DNA of 64,000 bases from Xenopus tropicalis (GCF_000004195.4 NC_030677.2:61014222-61078221); one strand, 5' to 3'; numbered from the stretch's first letter, positions 1 through 12,989 are shown. Numbers and translations: made by a program. Notes: a model not told the origin generated them from the letters alone.

Positions 1-1537
1 ATTAAATTGAATAGGACCAATTTCAAGTGTTTTGTCATCACCACCATAGATGCCTAAATATCCTCACTGACTTTAGACCAGCCTGTCTTAGGTGTTGGTG
101 GGGTAGACTTGTGTGAGGGGCAGTACAGTAAGTAGAAAACGGCATATAAGGAAGCAGCAGAGGGGGTGGCAAAGTGATGGCATTTAGGCATAACGTGAAG
201 GTACATGTGGGAAATTACAAGGGCAAGTGTAGTTCCAAGAGTTGTGCAGGGCAGTCATGAATTTTTATAATAATATTCTCTCAAATAAACAAACAAATGT
301 CAAATAAATGTTACTGGTGACATAATGGGGGCAGGAATTGGAGCAAACCAGGAGAAACTGGGTTGCATGGGGGCATAGCTGGGTGGAATATGAGTGTATC
401 AAAAACTAAATATTTGTGTATTTGTGACATTGTTGTTAAATATTTAATAGAGGCATTGACTAGTGTTTTAAAGTCTACGCCAGTGAAATGTTCCTGATAA
501 TGATGAAAATGTTAATGAGTTAAAATATTTAGCAAAGCAGATAGATGTCAGTTTGTCAGAATGTGTTTGGCTTTGGCACATTTACTTTCTTTGGATTATT
601 GTCCTCAGCTCAGCAGTAGCTCTTGGTACTAACACAAGAGACAATCTGAATTGTCAATTCCTAATGCAAATTACACAAGGAAATTAACAATTCTACCCAT
701 TGTTTTCGGCGCTAGGACAAATTTATTATAGATCAGTACATTTTACTGATCAATTTAACAAACAGAAACTTTTTTGTGCAAATCTTGCTCAGATAGCATT
801 CTGTTTCAGTTCTTTGGAGCATCTAGCACCCTACACACAGTCCTTACTACATATACTGTACGTGCACTGCCAGCTTCCCAACACTATTTCTTTGGCAAAC
901 CTCGATGCATCAAGAAAGAATAAAATAGAGACTGACCATAACAGTAGCTGCCAATATAAATGCATGGAATAAATAAGGTTTCAAATGTTTACCTGAAAGT
1001 ATGAATGGAACTGAAGTCATTTACTGACTATAGGAGAAGCTAATAAAAACTTTACATTGTACGACAGTGGTTGTTGGAACCTTTTGGTTCAAGGTCCCCT
1101 TGGAGGGTCATTCTGTGTTCAGGATCACCCCAGTTACCTTCATGCTGAACCCCTTGGTACTGTTCCAGTGCCCCAGGGGACCTCACAGTCACAACACAGA
1201 TTTGATTGTTATAAAAAGGTAGGGATAGTTCAGAAAATAAGTATACATTTTACAGAAAAGTATCCAATAGCAATTTGCTTTTGTTAGTCTTACTGCATTT
1301 AAACAGCTATAGTTCATTGTTAAGAAAATTATACTTTGTTATGATGCAGGTGCATGTCCATGGCTTTACCATTGTGTCTCTTATAAAAATGATTTGCCTC
1401 CTGTTATTTTATTCATTTATTATTTTGATTACATTTGTTTGATTTTGTGTGCATTTTTGCTACATTTAATCCTTCCACCATGCTATCTGTATTAACCAAA
1501 TACGCATTATTTAATCCTCTTTATTATTTCTGGGAAG
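1..1537 (+). other. setd7 intron 1 (3' part)
   Basis: AT-rich non-coding sequence ahead of the first setd7 exon in the window. No exon encoding the short acidic N-terminus expected upstream is visible here, so coding exon 1 and the promoter probably lie left of the window. Short ORFs here have no recognisable similarity. Confidence 0.6.
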
Positions 1538-1667
1538 GCCTGTTGGATGATGACGGATTACCTCACGGGTTTTGCACTGTCAACTACAGCTCAACTGATC
1601 GGTTTGAGGGGCATTTTGTACATGGAGAAAAAAATGGACGTGGAAAGTTCTACTTCTTTGATGGAAG
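1538..1667 (+). CDS. setd7: setd7 exon: start of MORN region
   Basis: Encodes [15 protein letters not shown] through GKFYFFDG. It begins in codon phase 2 after an AG at 1536-1537 and ends at AG/gtacgt. Confidence 0.93.
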
Positions 1668-4600
1668 GTACGTGCATGTAATGCACCTTTTTTTTTTTTT
1701 AAGCATATATTGCTACATGCTGGAATAGCAGTTATGGTTTCATTTATTGTTTTTATTGTTTTATTAGGTGCACATCTGTATTAATATTACAATTACTATA
1801 TATATATACATCAAACATAATAGATAAGTGTATACATCAAACATAAATATAGTATACAAATGCCGAGTGATACAGGAGGTACAAAAAGCCCTTGCTCATA
1901 AGAGCTTCCAATGCAGATAGTTGTAATTCAGCATCACCAGGATAGCCAATGGAGGATCTTTACTAAAACTCATTGCACTGTATGCACACATTATGTACAG
2001 GTATTGTACCTTTCTGGATAAGGGATCTTTCCTTCCAATAAGGATTAATTCTGTCTTAGGTACTGTTTTATTACTACAGAGAAAAAAGAAGTCATATTTA
2101 AAAATTTGAACAATTAAAATGGAGTCTGTTGCAGATGGCTTTCCTGTAATCCTGAACTTTCTGGATAACAGATTTTTGTATAACAGATCCCTATATTTGT
2201 ATGTCTCTTAGAGTGACTTTGGTCTGCCAGCTTTGAGGGAAGGGGTAGGCAGGTAGAAAATATTAGGATTAAAAACTCAAGGCATCTTTTACAACATTAG
2301 TATATGAGCACGAGGGTCACACAGGGGCACTGCAGCACTAGTGATATGGCCCCCCTCGGCCCCTTCTGATGCAACAAATCTAAACACGAAAGGGGGGGAC
2401 TAACTTGGCAGCCTCAGGCTCAGCTAGAACCCCTGAGGCAACGCTGGGGTGACAAATACATATAATAACTTTCTGGTTAATGCAAAGTAGTTAGGTGACA
2501 ATGCACAGATAGTACAAATTGGTATTTTGGGGGAGTGACATTAAGCCTCATGTATACTTTTAAAGGGATGCTGTCATGATTTTTATGGCATGCTTCTTAT
2601 TTCTAATTTACTTTGTTTACATAGTAAATAATTACCTCTACCATTTAAAATTTTGTTCTTGAACCAACAAATGTATTTTTTTTAGTTGTAATATTGGTGA
2701 GTAGGCGCCATCTCCGTGCATTGTGCCTGAGTCTGAGCTTTCAAAAGGAGCCAGCACTACACATACATACACTACATACATTCATACACACTCCTACTCC
2801 TATGTAACTGGAGGAGTCTCAAGCCAGACTTGGATTTCTTAAAGTGGACCTGTCACCCAGACATGAAAATCTGTATAATAAAAGTCCTGTTCAAATTAAA
2901 CATGAAACCCAAATTCATTTTTATATTAACACTTCCAAACCCATTATAAAGGCATTTAAAAATCACAGCTGTCAATCATATATAGCTTGCCCCGCCTCTA
3001 TGCCTTAGGCATAGAGGCGGGGCAGACAATAACTTTAGCTTTCCATTCAGCACTTCCTAGATGTCACTGCACATCTCACTTTTCCCCTCCCTCCTCCTCA
3101 TATAATTGTGTAGCCAGTGCATGGGCCTGGGCATCTGGTCCCCCATTCTGGCACATAAACAAGATTTTGGCATGATACAAAGCTTGTCTTAATAACAGTG
3201 CCCACAAAATGGTGCCTGCCTGCTTGCTTTGATTGAGTAATTCCAAGACGGAAGGAAACAAGATTTATATTATTTATATAGAGTAAGTAAAGTTTATTTT
3301 GCTCAACTAACAATATAGAAAATAATTTGGACTTATTTCTTAGGGTGACAGGTCCGCTTTAAATTGAGTGCTATACTGATATACTGGGAGCTGCTATCTT
3401 GCTACCTTCCCTTTTTTCCGCTGATCGGTTTCTGGGAAACCGATCAGCGGTGATACCACTTGCAGCTCAGCAGTAAAGCATGACTGAAGTTTATCAGAGC
3501 ACGGGTCACATGGCTGTGGCACCCTGGGAAATGAAGAATATGGCTAGCCCCATGTGAAATTTCAAAATATCTCTGTGTTTTTAAAACAGATTTCAATGCA
3601 GGATTCTGCTGGAGAAGCACTATTAACTGATGCATGTTGAAAAAAAGATGCTTTCCCATGACAGTATTCCTTTAAAGGAGAAAGAATGGCTAAGTCACTT
3701 CAGGGTGCCAAAATTTTAGGTACCCCCAAGTTACTTTAGTTGCTTACCTTTTACCCCTGGCTGGTGCCCCTGTTAGGAGAGAACCGCATCAGCCTTTCCT
3801 TCTCCTTTAAGTATATTGTTTTATTCCATATCTAGCTGAAACTTTATTTACTAAATTGAGAACAGATGATATACAGTATTGTTAACAAAAAAGCGTTAAA
3901 ATTGGGGATGTAACTCTCCTATTGAAAAATAGGAGCTTTGGGTTGGAGCCATAACAACATACAGAACCATTCTGTTATTCCAAGTGTTGCTTTTGATTTA
4001 TTTTACAAGATTTGCATTTTATCCAAAGAAATTATGAAAGCAATGCTTTGGCAGTTAGACAGTAACATTTATAAGAGGGTACAAGGTCTGTGAATTCCTT
4101 TAGTGCAATGAACCCTGTCTGTCGTGAAGCGTGTGGGATTTGGAATACATTGGCCTGGTGCCTGTGCAGCTGAGGCTGGTGAAACGCAAATTGTGTGTTT
4201 ATAGAAACTCCAGAACTTGATAACCCTGCAATCAAATATATTATCTCCTGCCTTTTTTACCCGTGAGCAACATTCAAATATAAAAAGAGGTGGGCAGCAA
4301 CACAAGCATAGGGGTGCCAAATAAAATAATATTTTATAATAATAATCTGGTAGCCCCTATATAGATTAGCATCCTACAGAAGGTTCTGTTTGGCAGTACA
4401 TCTGGTTTTTATGCAACAAAAACTCATAAATTCATAAATAATCACCTGCTTTGAGGCCACTGGGAGCAACATCCAAGGGGTTGGGGAGCAACATGTTGCT
4501 CACGAGCCTCTGGTTGGGGATCACTGCTTTAAAGGATCAGTAACCTATTAAAACAAAAAGAAAAGGGGGGGGGGGGTTGCGGTTTATATGTTAAAAAAAT

Positions 4601-7600
4601 GATTGCATAAAACAGCTTATATATCATTTTTTATTGAAAATATATTTTCTTATTACGTTTGCCATTGGATTATTCCATTGTAACACTGACACCATTTAAA
4701 ACGTGTTAACATTCCTGTCACTTGTTTGTGAGCAAGATTGCACAATATCACAAAATATTGGCTCAAAATATTTATTAATATATTTATTCCAACTTTGATA
4801 AGGGCCTCTGATCATCTGTCAGGAAAAAAGGCCCAAAACAGTTATTTACTTTTGCTCAGCATGTTGCCTCTTTAATGATATTGTGTTCAGACTCCAGACC
4901 TGCAACCTGCTTGACCCACGGGTTTACCCTTAGGTCAGGCAGGTTAGGTTTTCAATTTGGGCAACTTTTGTTGGTTTAGGTTAGGTGGAAAAGCCTTCCT
5001 CTGCTCTCAAAGTTTCCCTGTCTTGGAACCTAAGGTGCGCACAAAAATAGCGTAGAGAATGAAAGATGTGGGTACGGGTTGGGTGTGGGACCTACAATGA
5101 CAGCATTTTGCAGGTAAGGATTGAGAGCTGGTTAAGGTTTTGTGGGTTAGAGTCAGATAGGGGTTGAGTTTTTTCTGACCCACACATCACTATAATATAA
5201 GATCCATTTAAAGAATTCTACTATTCCTCTTGCTATTTTAGCTTCCATGGTTGACTATGGTGACGTGTTATGTGCTCATGGAATAGCTGTATTTTATTGG
5301 CATGGGGTGACTGCTAATTTTTTCTCACTCTCTCCAGCACTTTGGAAGGTTTTTATGTTGATGATGCACTTCAAGGCCAAGGGATTTACACTTATGAAGA
5401 TGGAGGCTCGCTTCATGGCACTTATGTGGAAGGGGAACTAAATGGTCCAGCTCAAGAATACGACACAGATGGAAGACTCATCTTCAAAGGACAATACAAA
5501 GATAATGTCCGGCATGGAGTGTGCTGGATATATTATCCAGTATGATCAGCTTAGCAAGTATTTCAAATCTTAATTAGTTTATTTTTATATTCTTCACCTC
5601 TTTTGCATTAATGCCATCAGCCGCCTTATTTATTTATTATTTGTATTAAATTAACTGAAATTCAGCTAGAAGAGAATATCTAATCCTTAGGCTAAAAAAA
5701 TCAATGGTCAAAACACCTCTATCCAATTGTCCCTGCTGTTTGAGCCTGATTACAACAGCATTCTGGACCCGCCCTGTGTGCCATTATCATACTACATTAA
5801 CATTTAATTTAAACATGTTTCAAAGCAGAAGAAAAATACATTGGTGTGTTTCTTTGCAGGATGGAGGTAGCCTTGTGGGAGAAGTAAATGAAGATGGAGA
5901 CATGACAGGAGATAAGGTAGCTTATGTCTACCCAGATGGTAGAATGGCACTTTATGGGAAATTTATTGATGCTGAAATGCTGGAAGGGAAACTGGCAATT
6001 CTTACTTCAGTTGATGAAGGAAAGCCGCACTTTGAGCTGGTTCCAAACGGTAAGTTCCTGGATCCATTCCTATATGGTCAGTATTAGATTTAATAGTTTA
6101 CATTAGATATAAAATTGAACTTCAAGGAGTTTTTTTTTTTTTTTTTTTTTTATATATACCAATATATATTTTTTTCATTTACCCTAATATAGTCATGTAG
6201 TTTGACAGCGCTGTGAAATAAAATAGCAATAAGAAACTTATGAGAACTATGGGAGTTAAAAATAGCTGTAGTGACATGAATTTAATTTCCCTGTTGTGGT
6301 GTAAATGCAAGACATACATTTTAAACCCCCTAAACTGGGGGCCCCTAGCAGATGAAGTGTTTTCTTCCTGTATAGTTACACCCCCACTTCCTTGTGCTTT
6401 ATTGAAAAGGTAGGTAACACATCATAGAAAAATGCAACTTATTTGGTTTCAATTTTCTTTTACAGGACCAGTTTATAATTTTGATAAATCAACTCCCTCC
6501 TGTATTTCTGTAAATCCTCTGCTCCCTGACCCATATGAATCAGAAAGGTATAGTATCACAATATATTTATATTTGTATATTTCCCACTGCTTTCTATGTT
6601 AATTTAATTTGCTTGGGGAGTTTCTTGGAAATGAGTGTGTGATATATATATCATATATATTTGCTGTTAGAGCTGGGCGGTATGACCAAAAATTTATATC
6701 ACGGTATTTTTCAAAATTATATCGGTATCACGGTATTTGACGGTATATAAATAAAAAATAAATAATAAATATTGGTGGCCCCCCCCACCCCCCCAACAAC
6801 CCCAACCCCAGCCCCCCCAACCCCCCCAGCCACAACCCCCCCCAACCCCCCCAACCCCAGCCATAACCCCCCCAGCCCCAGCCACAACCCCCCCCCAACC
6901 CCAGCCACAACCCCCCAGCCACAACCCCCCAACCCCAGCACCAGCCACAACCCCCCCAGCCCCAGCCACAACCCGCCCAACCCCAGCCACAACCCCAGCA
7001 CCAGCCACAACCCCAGCACCAGCCACAACCCCCCCAACCCCAGCACCAGCCACAACCCCCCCAACCCCAGCACCAGCCACAACCCCCCAGCACCAGCCAC
7101 AACCCCCCAGCACCAGCCACAACCCCAGCACCAGCCACAACCCCAGCACCAGCCACAACCCCAGCACCAGCCACAACCCCAGCACCAGCCACAACCCCCC
7201 CAGCCCCAGCCACAACCCCAGCCCCAGCCACAACCCCAGCCCCAGCCACAACCCCAGCACCAGCCACAACCCCAGCACCAGCCACAACCCCCCCAACCCC
7301 AGCACCAGCCACAACCCCAGCACCAGCCACAACCCCCCCAACCCAGCACCAGCCACAACCCCAGCACCAGCCACAACCCCCCCAGCACCAGCCACAACCC
7401 CAGCACCAGCCACAACCCCCCCAACCCCAGCCACAACCCCAGCACCAGCCACAACCCCCCCAACCCCAGCCACAACCCCAGCACCAGCCACAACCCCCCC
7501 AACCCCAGCCACAACCCCAGCACCAGCCACAACCCCCCCAACCCCAGCCACAACCCCAGCACCAGCCACAACCCCCCCAACCCCAGCACCAGCCACAACC

Positions 7601-10600
7601 CCAGCACCAGCCACAACCCCCCAACCCCAGCACCAGCCACAACCCCAGCACCAGCCACAACCCCCCCAACCCCAGCACCAGCCACAACCCCCCCAACCCC
7701 AGCACCAGCCACAACCCCCCCAACCCCAGCACCAGCCACAACCCCCCCCAGCACCAGCCACAACCCCCCCAACCCCAGCACCAGCCACAACCCCCCAACC
7801 CCAGCACCAGCCACAACCCCCCCAACCCCAGCCACAACCCCAGCACCAGCCACAACCCCCCCAACCCCAGCACCAGCCACAACCCCCCAGCCCCAGCCAC
7901 AACCCCAGCACCAGCCACAACCCCAGCACCAGCCACAACCCCCCCAACCCCAGCACCAGCCACAACCCCAGCACCAGCCACAACCCCCCCAACCCCAGCA
8001 CCAGCCACAACCCCCCCAACCCCAGCACCAGCCACAACCCCAGCACCAGCCACAACCCCCCCAACCCCAGCACCAGCCACAACCCCCCCAACCCCAGCAC
8101 CAGCCACAACCCCCCAACCCCAGCACCAGCCACAACCCCAGCACCAGCCACAACCCCCCCAACCCCAGCACCAGCCACAACCCCAGCACCAGCCACAACC
8201 CCCCCAACCCCAGCACCAGCCACAACCCCAGCACCAGCCACAACCCCCCCAACCCCAGCACCAGCCACAACCCCCCCAACCCCAGCACCAGCCACAACCC
8301 CAGCACCAGCCACAACCCCCCCAACCCCAGCACCAGCCACAACCCCAGCACCAGCCACAACCCCCCCAACCCCAGCACCAGCCACAACCCCAGCACCAGC
8401 CACAACCCCCCCAACCCCAGCACCAGCCACAACCCCAGCACCAGCCACAACCCCCCCAACCCCAGCACCAGCCACAACCCCCCCAACCCCAGCACCAGCC
8501 CCAGCCCAACTTACCCAACTTGTGGTTCCTCCAGCGATGCGTCCTAGCGACGTCGCGTGCGCGCCGACGTCACATGCGCGCCGACGTCACATGCGCACGG
8601 GCGCAACCCGGATGTAATTGGATAAAAACTGCAGGAGGCGCGCATACCGGTATAGCGGTATGTTCAAAAATCATATCGTTTTTTTTTCAAAAACCGGTAT
8701 ACCGGTTAAACCGGTATACCGCCCAGCACTATTTGCTGTATACTTTTATGTTTCACTGCACTTACAGATTATTTTCTCTACAAAGTTTACTCTTACTGGC
8801 CTGCTGCACATGATTCTAAACCAATTTGGGTGGCACTTTATTTTAGCTTTAGGAAGAAGCTTATGGTATTAAAATTGTTAATCTTTTAGTGAAAGATTAT
8901 GAATACTGAAACAAATTTTTTTTAGGGTTTAGTGTGTGCAGTGAACTGTACAAGTAAAGCTTTTCTTTTTTCCAATGTTATAGTAAAGGGGTATTTAAAA
9001 GGAAGCACAGGTTTGCCCACTACACATGACATTCAACAGTGGGGTATGCAGGAATGTATTTTTTCCTAATACGGCATCTCTTATGTAATTGCCAAATATA
9101 TTATTTTTTGTTTGGATAAATCTGGTTAATTTTCTGAGATCCAGTAAAGGGTTTTATTGTATTTGTTCCTAGAGTGTATGTGAATGACTCTTTGATACAT
9201 AATGCTGGAGAAGGCCTCTTTGCTAAGGTTGCATCAGCGGCTCAGACTGTAATGTCATTTTATAATGGTGTACGAATTACACATCAAGAGGTGGGTACTG
9301 TAAAAATGTTAAGCTTGACAATGACATGAATGGGAATTATGTTTGGTGCCTCTGTATGGATGCTTGTGGCAACCAATAGAAAAACATATTGCTCCTCCTC
9401 TTCATGGAGTAACTTTTAGATACAATTTGTAACCATTTATGCCTCTTTTCCCACTATTTAAACCTGATTATTATATATAGATATAGCTACATGCATTACC
9501 TTTTGAGTGCATGCAGTTACTAGCATTTTCCTTTTCATGTAGTTCATAATTCAAAATGGCACAAGTCCAACTTCTTAATTGTCCAAACACTGTGTAGCCA
9601 GCCACCAGGACTAAATTACTGGAACCATGTTCTTTATTGTGGTTGGTCAATTTTAGTTACAGCAGCCAACTATTGACCAGTATGTGATCCCCAAAAACCC
9701 TGTGATTGGATGGCTAGAATATGCAAAGGGTTAATAGCTGAATGCAAATAATGTAAATTTGATTTTGATGCTCCCCATAGCCAGCACAGATGTAGATTCA
9801 CTTCATGATTGATGACCTACCACTTGTACAAATTAGATGTAATAACCTGGTACCAAGGGCCAGAATTTTTCTGGCCTACATGGTGATGGACTGATAATGG
9901 AAGGTAGTTTTGATCACTCCCCTTTTTAAAACCACACCCACAACAAACTACACCAATGTTATCACAAGAGCTTTTAAGACCATACCCACATTAATTGTGG
10001 TAGTGCAGCAAAAACCAAATGGTTGGTAGTTGGAATATCATCCTTCATTCATGTGTGAAAGAAGTTTATTACACAACTTAGGGACTATATGATGACTATT
10101 TACAAATTCTAACAAACTCACAGAACAAACCCCTGCCAGGTTCAACTCCCAGAAGCAGCATAGGGCAGGCAGAGCATGACACACAGGCAGCATAGGGCAG
10201 GCAGGCAATGGCACACACAGGCAGGGTAGGGCAGGCAGAGTATTGCAAACAGGCAGCATAGGGCAGGCAGAGTATGGCACACATAGGCAGCATAGGGCAG
10301 GCAGAGTATGGCACACATAGGCAGCGTAGGGCAGGCAGAGTATGTTACACACAGGCATCATAGGGCAGGCAGAGTATGGCACACATAGGCAGCGTAGGGC
10401 AGGCAGATTATGGCACACATAGGCAGCGTAGGGCAGGCCGAGTATGGCACACACATGCAGCATAGGACTGTGTGTGAAAAACTAGCAAAATGTGTAAAAT
10501 TAATATCAAATCAATTGAATGTGTCATTTTTTTTGTTGGTGTAAAAAATACCTAATTGTTGTGTCACCAGGTGGATAGCAGAGAATGGGCCCTAAATGGC

Positions 10601-12342
10601 AACACAATCTCTTTAGATGATGAAACCGTCCTTGATGTGCCAGCACCATACAACTCATATTACAAATATTGTGCATCTCTGGGACACAAGGCAAACCATT
10701 CCTTCTCACCCAACTGTATGTATGACACGTAGGTATCACTTTTAACACAAATATATGTAACGCATATATATTTTTTTCCTTTTAAATGCCACATAAAGTA
10801 AACAGAATGATACTGACCAAATCCTGTTGTCACTATTTTTTAAATATCTGGCATATTAAGTGAAGAGACTACTTGGCTACTTTGTTTGTACTTTATTTGT
10901 AGGTTCTATATGAGTGCAAGTTATTATGTGAGTTCACCAGGGTTAAATAGAAAGGGGACTCCACAGCTCTCTGCTTAATTGTATAGGATTATGATGGGAA
11001 TATTTATTAAAGGTGAAGAATAGACTTTAATAAATATGCCTCTTATAAACTTATACAAGTGAATAAATTTCTGTCTAGCAAGATCTTTTACCCTTGATAA
11101 AAATGCCACATTAATGGAATCGATATAAAAGGGCAGTTTAATAGATTGGCCTGTTCAATTGATTAAGCAAAATTTGATCAAAACCCATGTTTATCAGATC
11201 ATGACAATCATGATCTAATCAGAATTGAGCATTCCTTATGTCAGCAGTCTGGATGTATTCCAAAAATCCTGTTAATATACGTGCCATTAAGAATGAAATA
11301 TTTAAAGGGGAAGGAAAGGCTAAGTCACTTGGGGGTGCCAAAATGTTAGGCACCCCCAAGTGACTTAGATCGCTTACCTTGTACCCTGGGCTGGTGCCCC
11401 TGTTAGGAGAAAAAAGCACCAGCCCGGGGTACCTGTAGGAAGCGCTTCCTCTTTCTTCTGCCGGCGAAATCCGTCGGCTGGCGCATGCGCAGTAGAGTGA
11501 AAAGCCGACTTTCTTGTTTAAGTTCGGCTTTTCACTCTACTGCGCAAGTGAAAAGGAAGGAGGAAGCGCTCACTGCTACCCCGGGCTGGTGCTGTTCTCT
11601 CCGTACAGGGGCACCAAACCGGGGTAAAAGGTAAGCGATCTAAGTCACTTGGGGGGGCCTAACATTTTGCCACCCCCAAGTGACGTAGCCTTTCCTTCTC
11701 CTTTAAGCATTTGTGTGTATTCTATGTAACTATGTATTGCTTTTACTGCAGGGCAGCTGCTCATGTGCCAGTGCATAAAGAAGTACAAAACCTATTCATA
11801 TATTTACAGATACATTATATATACACATATTAGCTCATTTGTAATGGTGTTTGGGAGGGTGGAAGGAGGCCCTTACGGGGGGGAAGGGGCAAAATAGGTA
11901 ACAAGTAGGCTTTGTTACATAATAATTATAATTAATAATAGGAGTAATGCTTGTTCGTTTTTATATGTGATGCAGTGGTCAGGACTAGGGCCAGTGCCTA
12001 ATTATGTATTACTTTTAAACAACTGCCTATAGATTGTTAGACACACATAAAATAGAGTTATATGTTTGAAATGTATCTGTATTTGAAACACACTTTATGT
12101 TGGCATACTATAATTGCAGTTTCTTAAATTGGATATAAAAATGTTATCTTATTATTTGCAGTTTTGTCCACCCTCGCTTTGGGCCCATCAAGTGCATCCG
12201 AACTATGAAAGCTGTGGAAAAGGATGAAGAACTCACTGTGGCCTATGGATATGACCATAGCGTTACAGGGAAAAATGGCCCAGAGGCACCTGAGTGGTAC
12301 CAGCAGCAGCTGACAGCATTTCAAGCTACTCAGCAAAAGTGA
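1538..12342 (+). CDS. setd7: Histone-lysine N-methyltransferase SETD7 (7 coding exons, 5' partial)
   Basis: Setd7 (SET7/9) monomethylates histone H3 lysine 4 and many non-histone proteins using S-adenosylmethionine. The coding exons are 1538-1667, 5338-5539, 5860-6049, 6466-6547, 9173-9290, 10571-10728 and 12162-12342; all junctions keep frame and have AG/GT borders. They encode about 353 residues, against 366 for the human protein; the missing 13 or so N-terminal residues belong to an upstream exon. Exons at 1538, 5338 and 5860 carry the MORN repeats ([39 protein letters not shown] and others). Exons from 9173 carry the SET domain: [14 protein letters not shown] (cofactor-pocket Tyr), the NHSFSPN motif, and AYGYDH with the catalytic-site Tyr. 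The protein ends in FQATQQK as in human. The introns contain many MITEs and two minisatellites. Identification is secure. Confidence 0.97.
2989..3023. repeat. Perfect 16-bp hairpin in MITE
   Basis: Arms GCCCCGCCTCTATGCC and GGCATAGAGGCGGGGC are exact reverse complements around a 3-base loop. This looks like part of the nested MITE's palindromic structure. Confidence 0.8.
3418..3450. repeat. Perfect 14-bp hairpin in MITE
   Basis: Arms CCGCTGATCGGTTT and AAACCGATCAGCGG are exact reverse complements around a CTGGG loop, inside the outer TTAA MITE. Confidence 0.8.
3676..3806. repeat. Short TTAA MITE (AAGGAGAA family)
   Basis: Starts TTAAAGGAGAAAGAATGGCTAAG and ends CCTTTCCTTCTCCTTTAA. It is a deleted member of the family at 11306 and 56207, and it shares its left TTAA with the neighbouring element. 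Confidence 0.65.
5338..5539 (+). CDS. setd7: setd7 exon: MORN repeats
   Basis: Encodes [13 protein letters not shown] through HGVCWIYYP, with glycine/tyrosine-rich MORN repeats. Acceptor tctccag; donor CCA/gtatga, so the next exon starts in phase 0. Confidence 0.95.
5860..6049 (+). CDS. setd7: setd7 exon: last MORN repeats and linker
   Basis: Encodes [15 protein letters not shown] through HFELVPN, ending one base into a glycine codon (G/gtaagt). Confidence 0.95.
6466..6547 (+). CDS. setd7: setd7 exon: pre-SET linker
   Basis: An 82-base exon encoding [15 protein letters not shown] through PDPYESE. The acceptor tttacag restores the split glycine codon. It is followed by the 2.6-kb intron that holds the large hAT minisatellite element. 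Confidence 0.94.
6668..8731. mobile_element. hAT-like non-autonomous element with expanded C-rich interior
   Basis: Termini TAGAGCTGGGCGGTAT and ATACCGCCCAGCACTA are near-perfect inverted repeats, flanked by exact 8-bp duplications TTTGCTGT (6660-6667 and 8732-8739). An 8-bp duplication is the hAT signature. Shared subterminal blocks (ATGACCAAAAATTTATATCA on the left, TGACGTCA-type repeats on the right) tie it to the copy at 42216. It has no transposase. It lies in setd7 intron 5. Confidence 0.85.
6779..8510. repeat. C-rich minisatellite in 9-bp steps
   Basis: About 1.7 kb of a tandem array. The core is the 18-base ACCCCAGCACCAGCCACA, often extended by a 9-base C-rich block. Because units are multiples of 9, several frames on both strands stay open for about 590 codons. 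The minus strand consists of G4-6 runs and could form G-quadruplexes. Confidence 0.9.
9173..9290 (+). CDS. setd7: setd7 exon: start of SET domain
   Basis: Encodes [17 protein letters not shown] and on to [10 protein letters not shown]. It contains the AGEGLF turn and the Tyr of SFYNGVR, which lines the SET active site in the family. Confidence 0.95.
10150..10462. repeat. 34-bp minisatellite in setd7 intron 6
   Basis: About nine diverged copies of a unit containing GGCAGCATAGGGCAGGCAG followed by AGTATGGCACACATA. Variants differ mainly at the CAT/CGT step and the end of the unit. The copies are adjacent with no unique spacers. Confidence 0.85.
10571..10728 (+). CDS. setd7: setd7 exon: SET catalytic core
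   Basis: Encodes [10 protein letters not shown] through [15 protein letters not shown] and CMYD. It contains the NH-x-x-x-PN motif that binds S-adenosylmethionine. Confidence 0.95.
11306..11702. repeat. TTAA palindromic MITE (AAGGAGAAGGAAAGG family)
   Basis: In setd7 intron 7. Inverted ends AGGGGAAGGAAAGGCTAAG and CCTTTCCTTCTCCTTT sit between TTAA duplications (11302-11305, 11703-11706). The interior is palindromic, with CTCTACTGCGCA arms near the centre. Confidence 0.8.
12162..12342 (+). CDS. setd7: setd7 terminal exon
   Basis: Encodes [15 protein letters not shown], the [12 protein letters not shown] motif with the catalytic-site Tyr, and the C-terminus FQATQQK followed by TGA at 12340-12342. 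Confidence 0.96.
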
Positions 12343-12989
12343 ACAGTAGTTTGTTTCGGTACATTGAGTAATAGGATCTATGCATTACATTTCTACAGAA
12401 GACTGATCATCCCAAGATTATTTTCACAGACCTGTCTCAAGACAGAGATTTTCTAGAGTATTAAAATGAACTGTTCTTGTAGTCAAAATATATCGTAGTT
12501 TTGTGACAGTGTTTAACCTTAAAAGGAAAAAAATGCTATTTAGCAGGTAATTGTGTTATTTTTTTTCTAATCCTTTTTTCCAGTGTCAAACATATACAAG
12601 GAAATAATAAGTCATTCTAGACCGTTTTTTCTTTGCTATGTATACATTTTAGGGCTCAATATATTGTCCTTTTTCGTGTATACATGCCTATTGTGATGGT
12701 TACAAGGTAACTGTATTTTGATATTCTAGATTACGCTAGTAGAACTTTTGCTGTTTAGGCTTTCTGGTTGAAATAACTGATTTGATCGCTTTTGTTTTAT
12801 TAATTACCGGTATGCTGTGGAATTCTTTACTCATGATTGCTGGAATATTTATTTTATTTTATTTTGGTGTGTCCATAAAATAGTGTTGAGAGTTAACTAT
12901 ATTCTTTCATTCCTGTGACGAAAAATATGATCTGATCCATATCTGAATTATTACTCTCGAAGGCCCAAACAGCTCTGCAAGAAGCTCAG

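Larger units (their letters stand above)
2564..3671. repeat. TTAA-flanked palindromic MITE with a second MITE nested inside
   Basis: In setd7 intron 2. Outer termini AAGGGATGCTGTCATG and CATGACAGTATTCCTT are near inverted copies flanked by TTAA (2560-2563, 3672-3675). Inside, 2843-3358 has termini AGTGGACCTGTCACCC and GGGTGACAGGTCCGCT, again flanked by TTAA. TTAA duplications are typical of piggyBac and Kolobok elements. A third TTAA element abuts on the right. Confidence 0.75.

Noticed and set aside
6694..8547. About 590-codon ORFs on both strands (Pro/Gln/His-rich, Gly/Val/Ala-rich, Gly/Cys/Trp-rich)
   Set aside because: Shadows of the C-rich minisatellite with a 9-base period that lacks stop codons. 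Four frames are open at once, and the tract lies in a setd7 intron within a hAT element.
10150..10462. CRISPR-like regular repeat
   Set aside because: Units are contiguous without unique spacers and the genome is vertebrate; it is a minisatellite. The same applies to 48713-49135.
10038..10463. 141-residue minus-strand repeat protein ([18 protein letters not shown])
   Set aside because: Translation of the 34-bp minisatellite in setd7 intron 6; no splice or start context.
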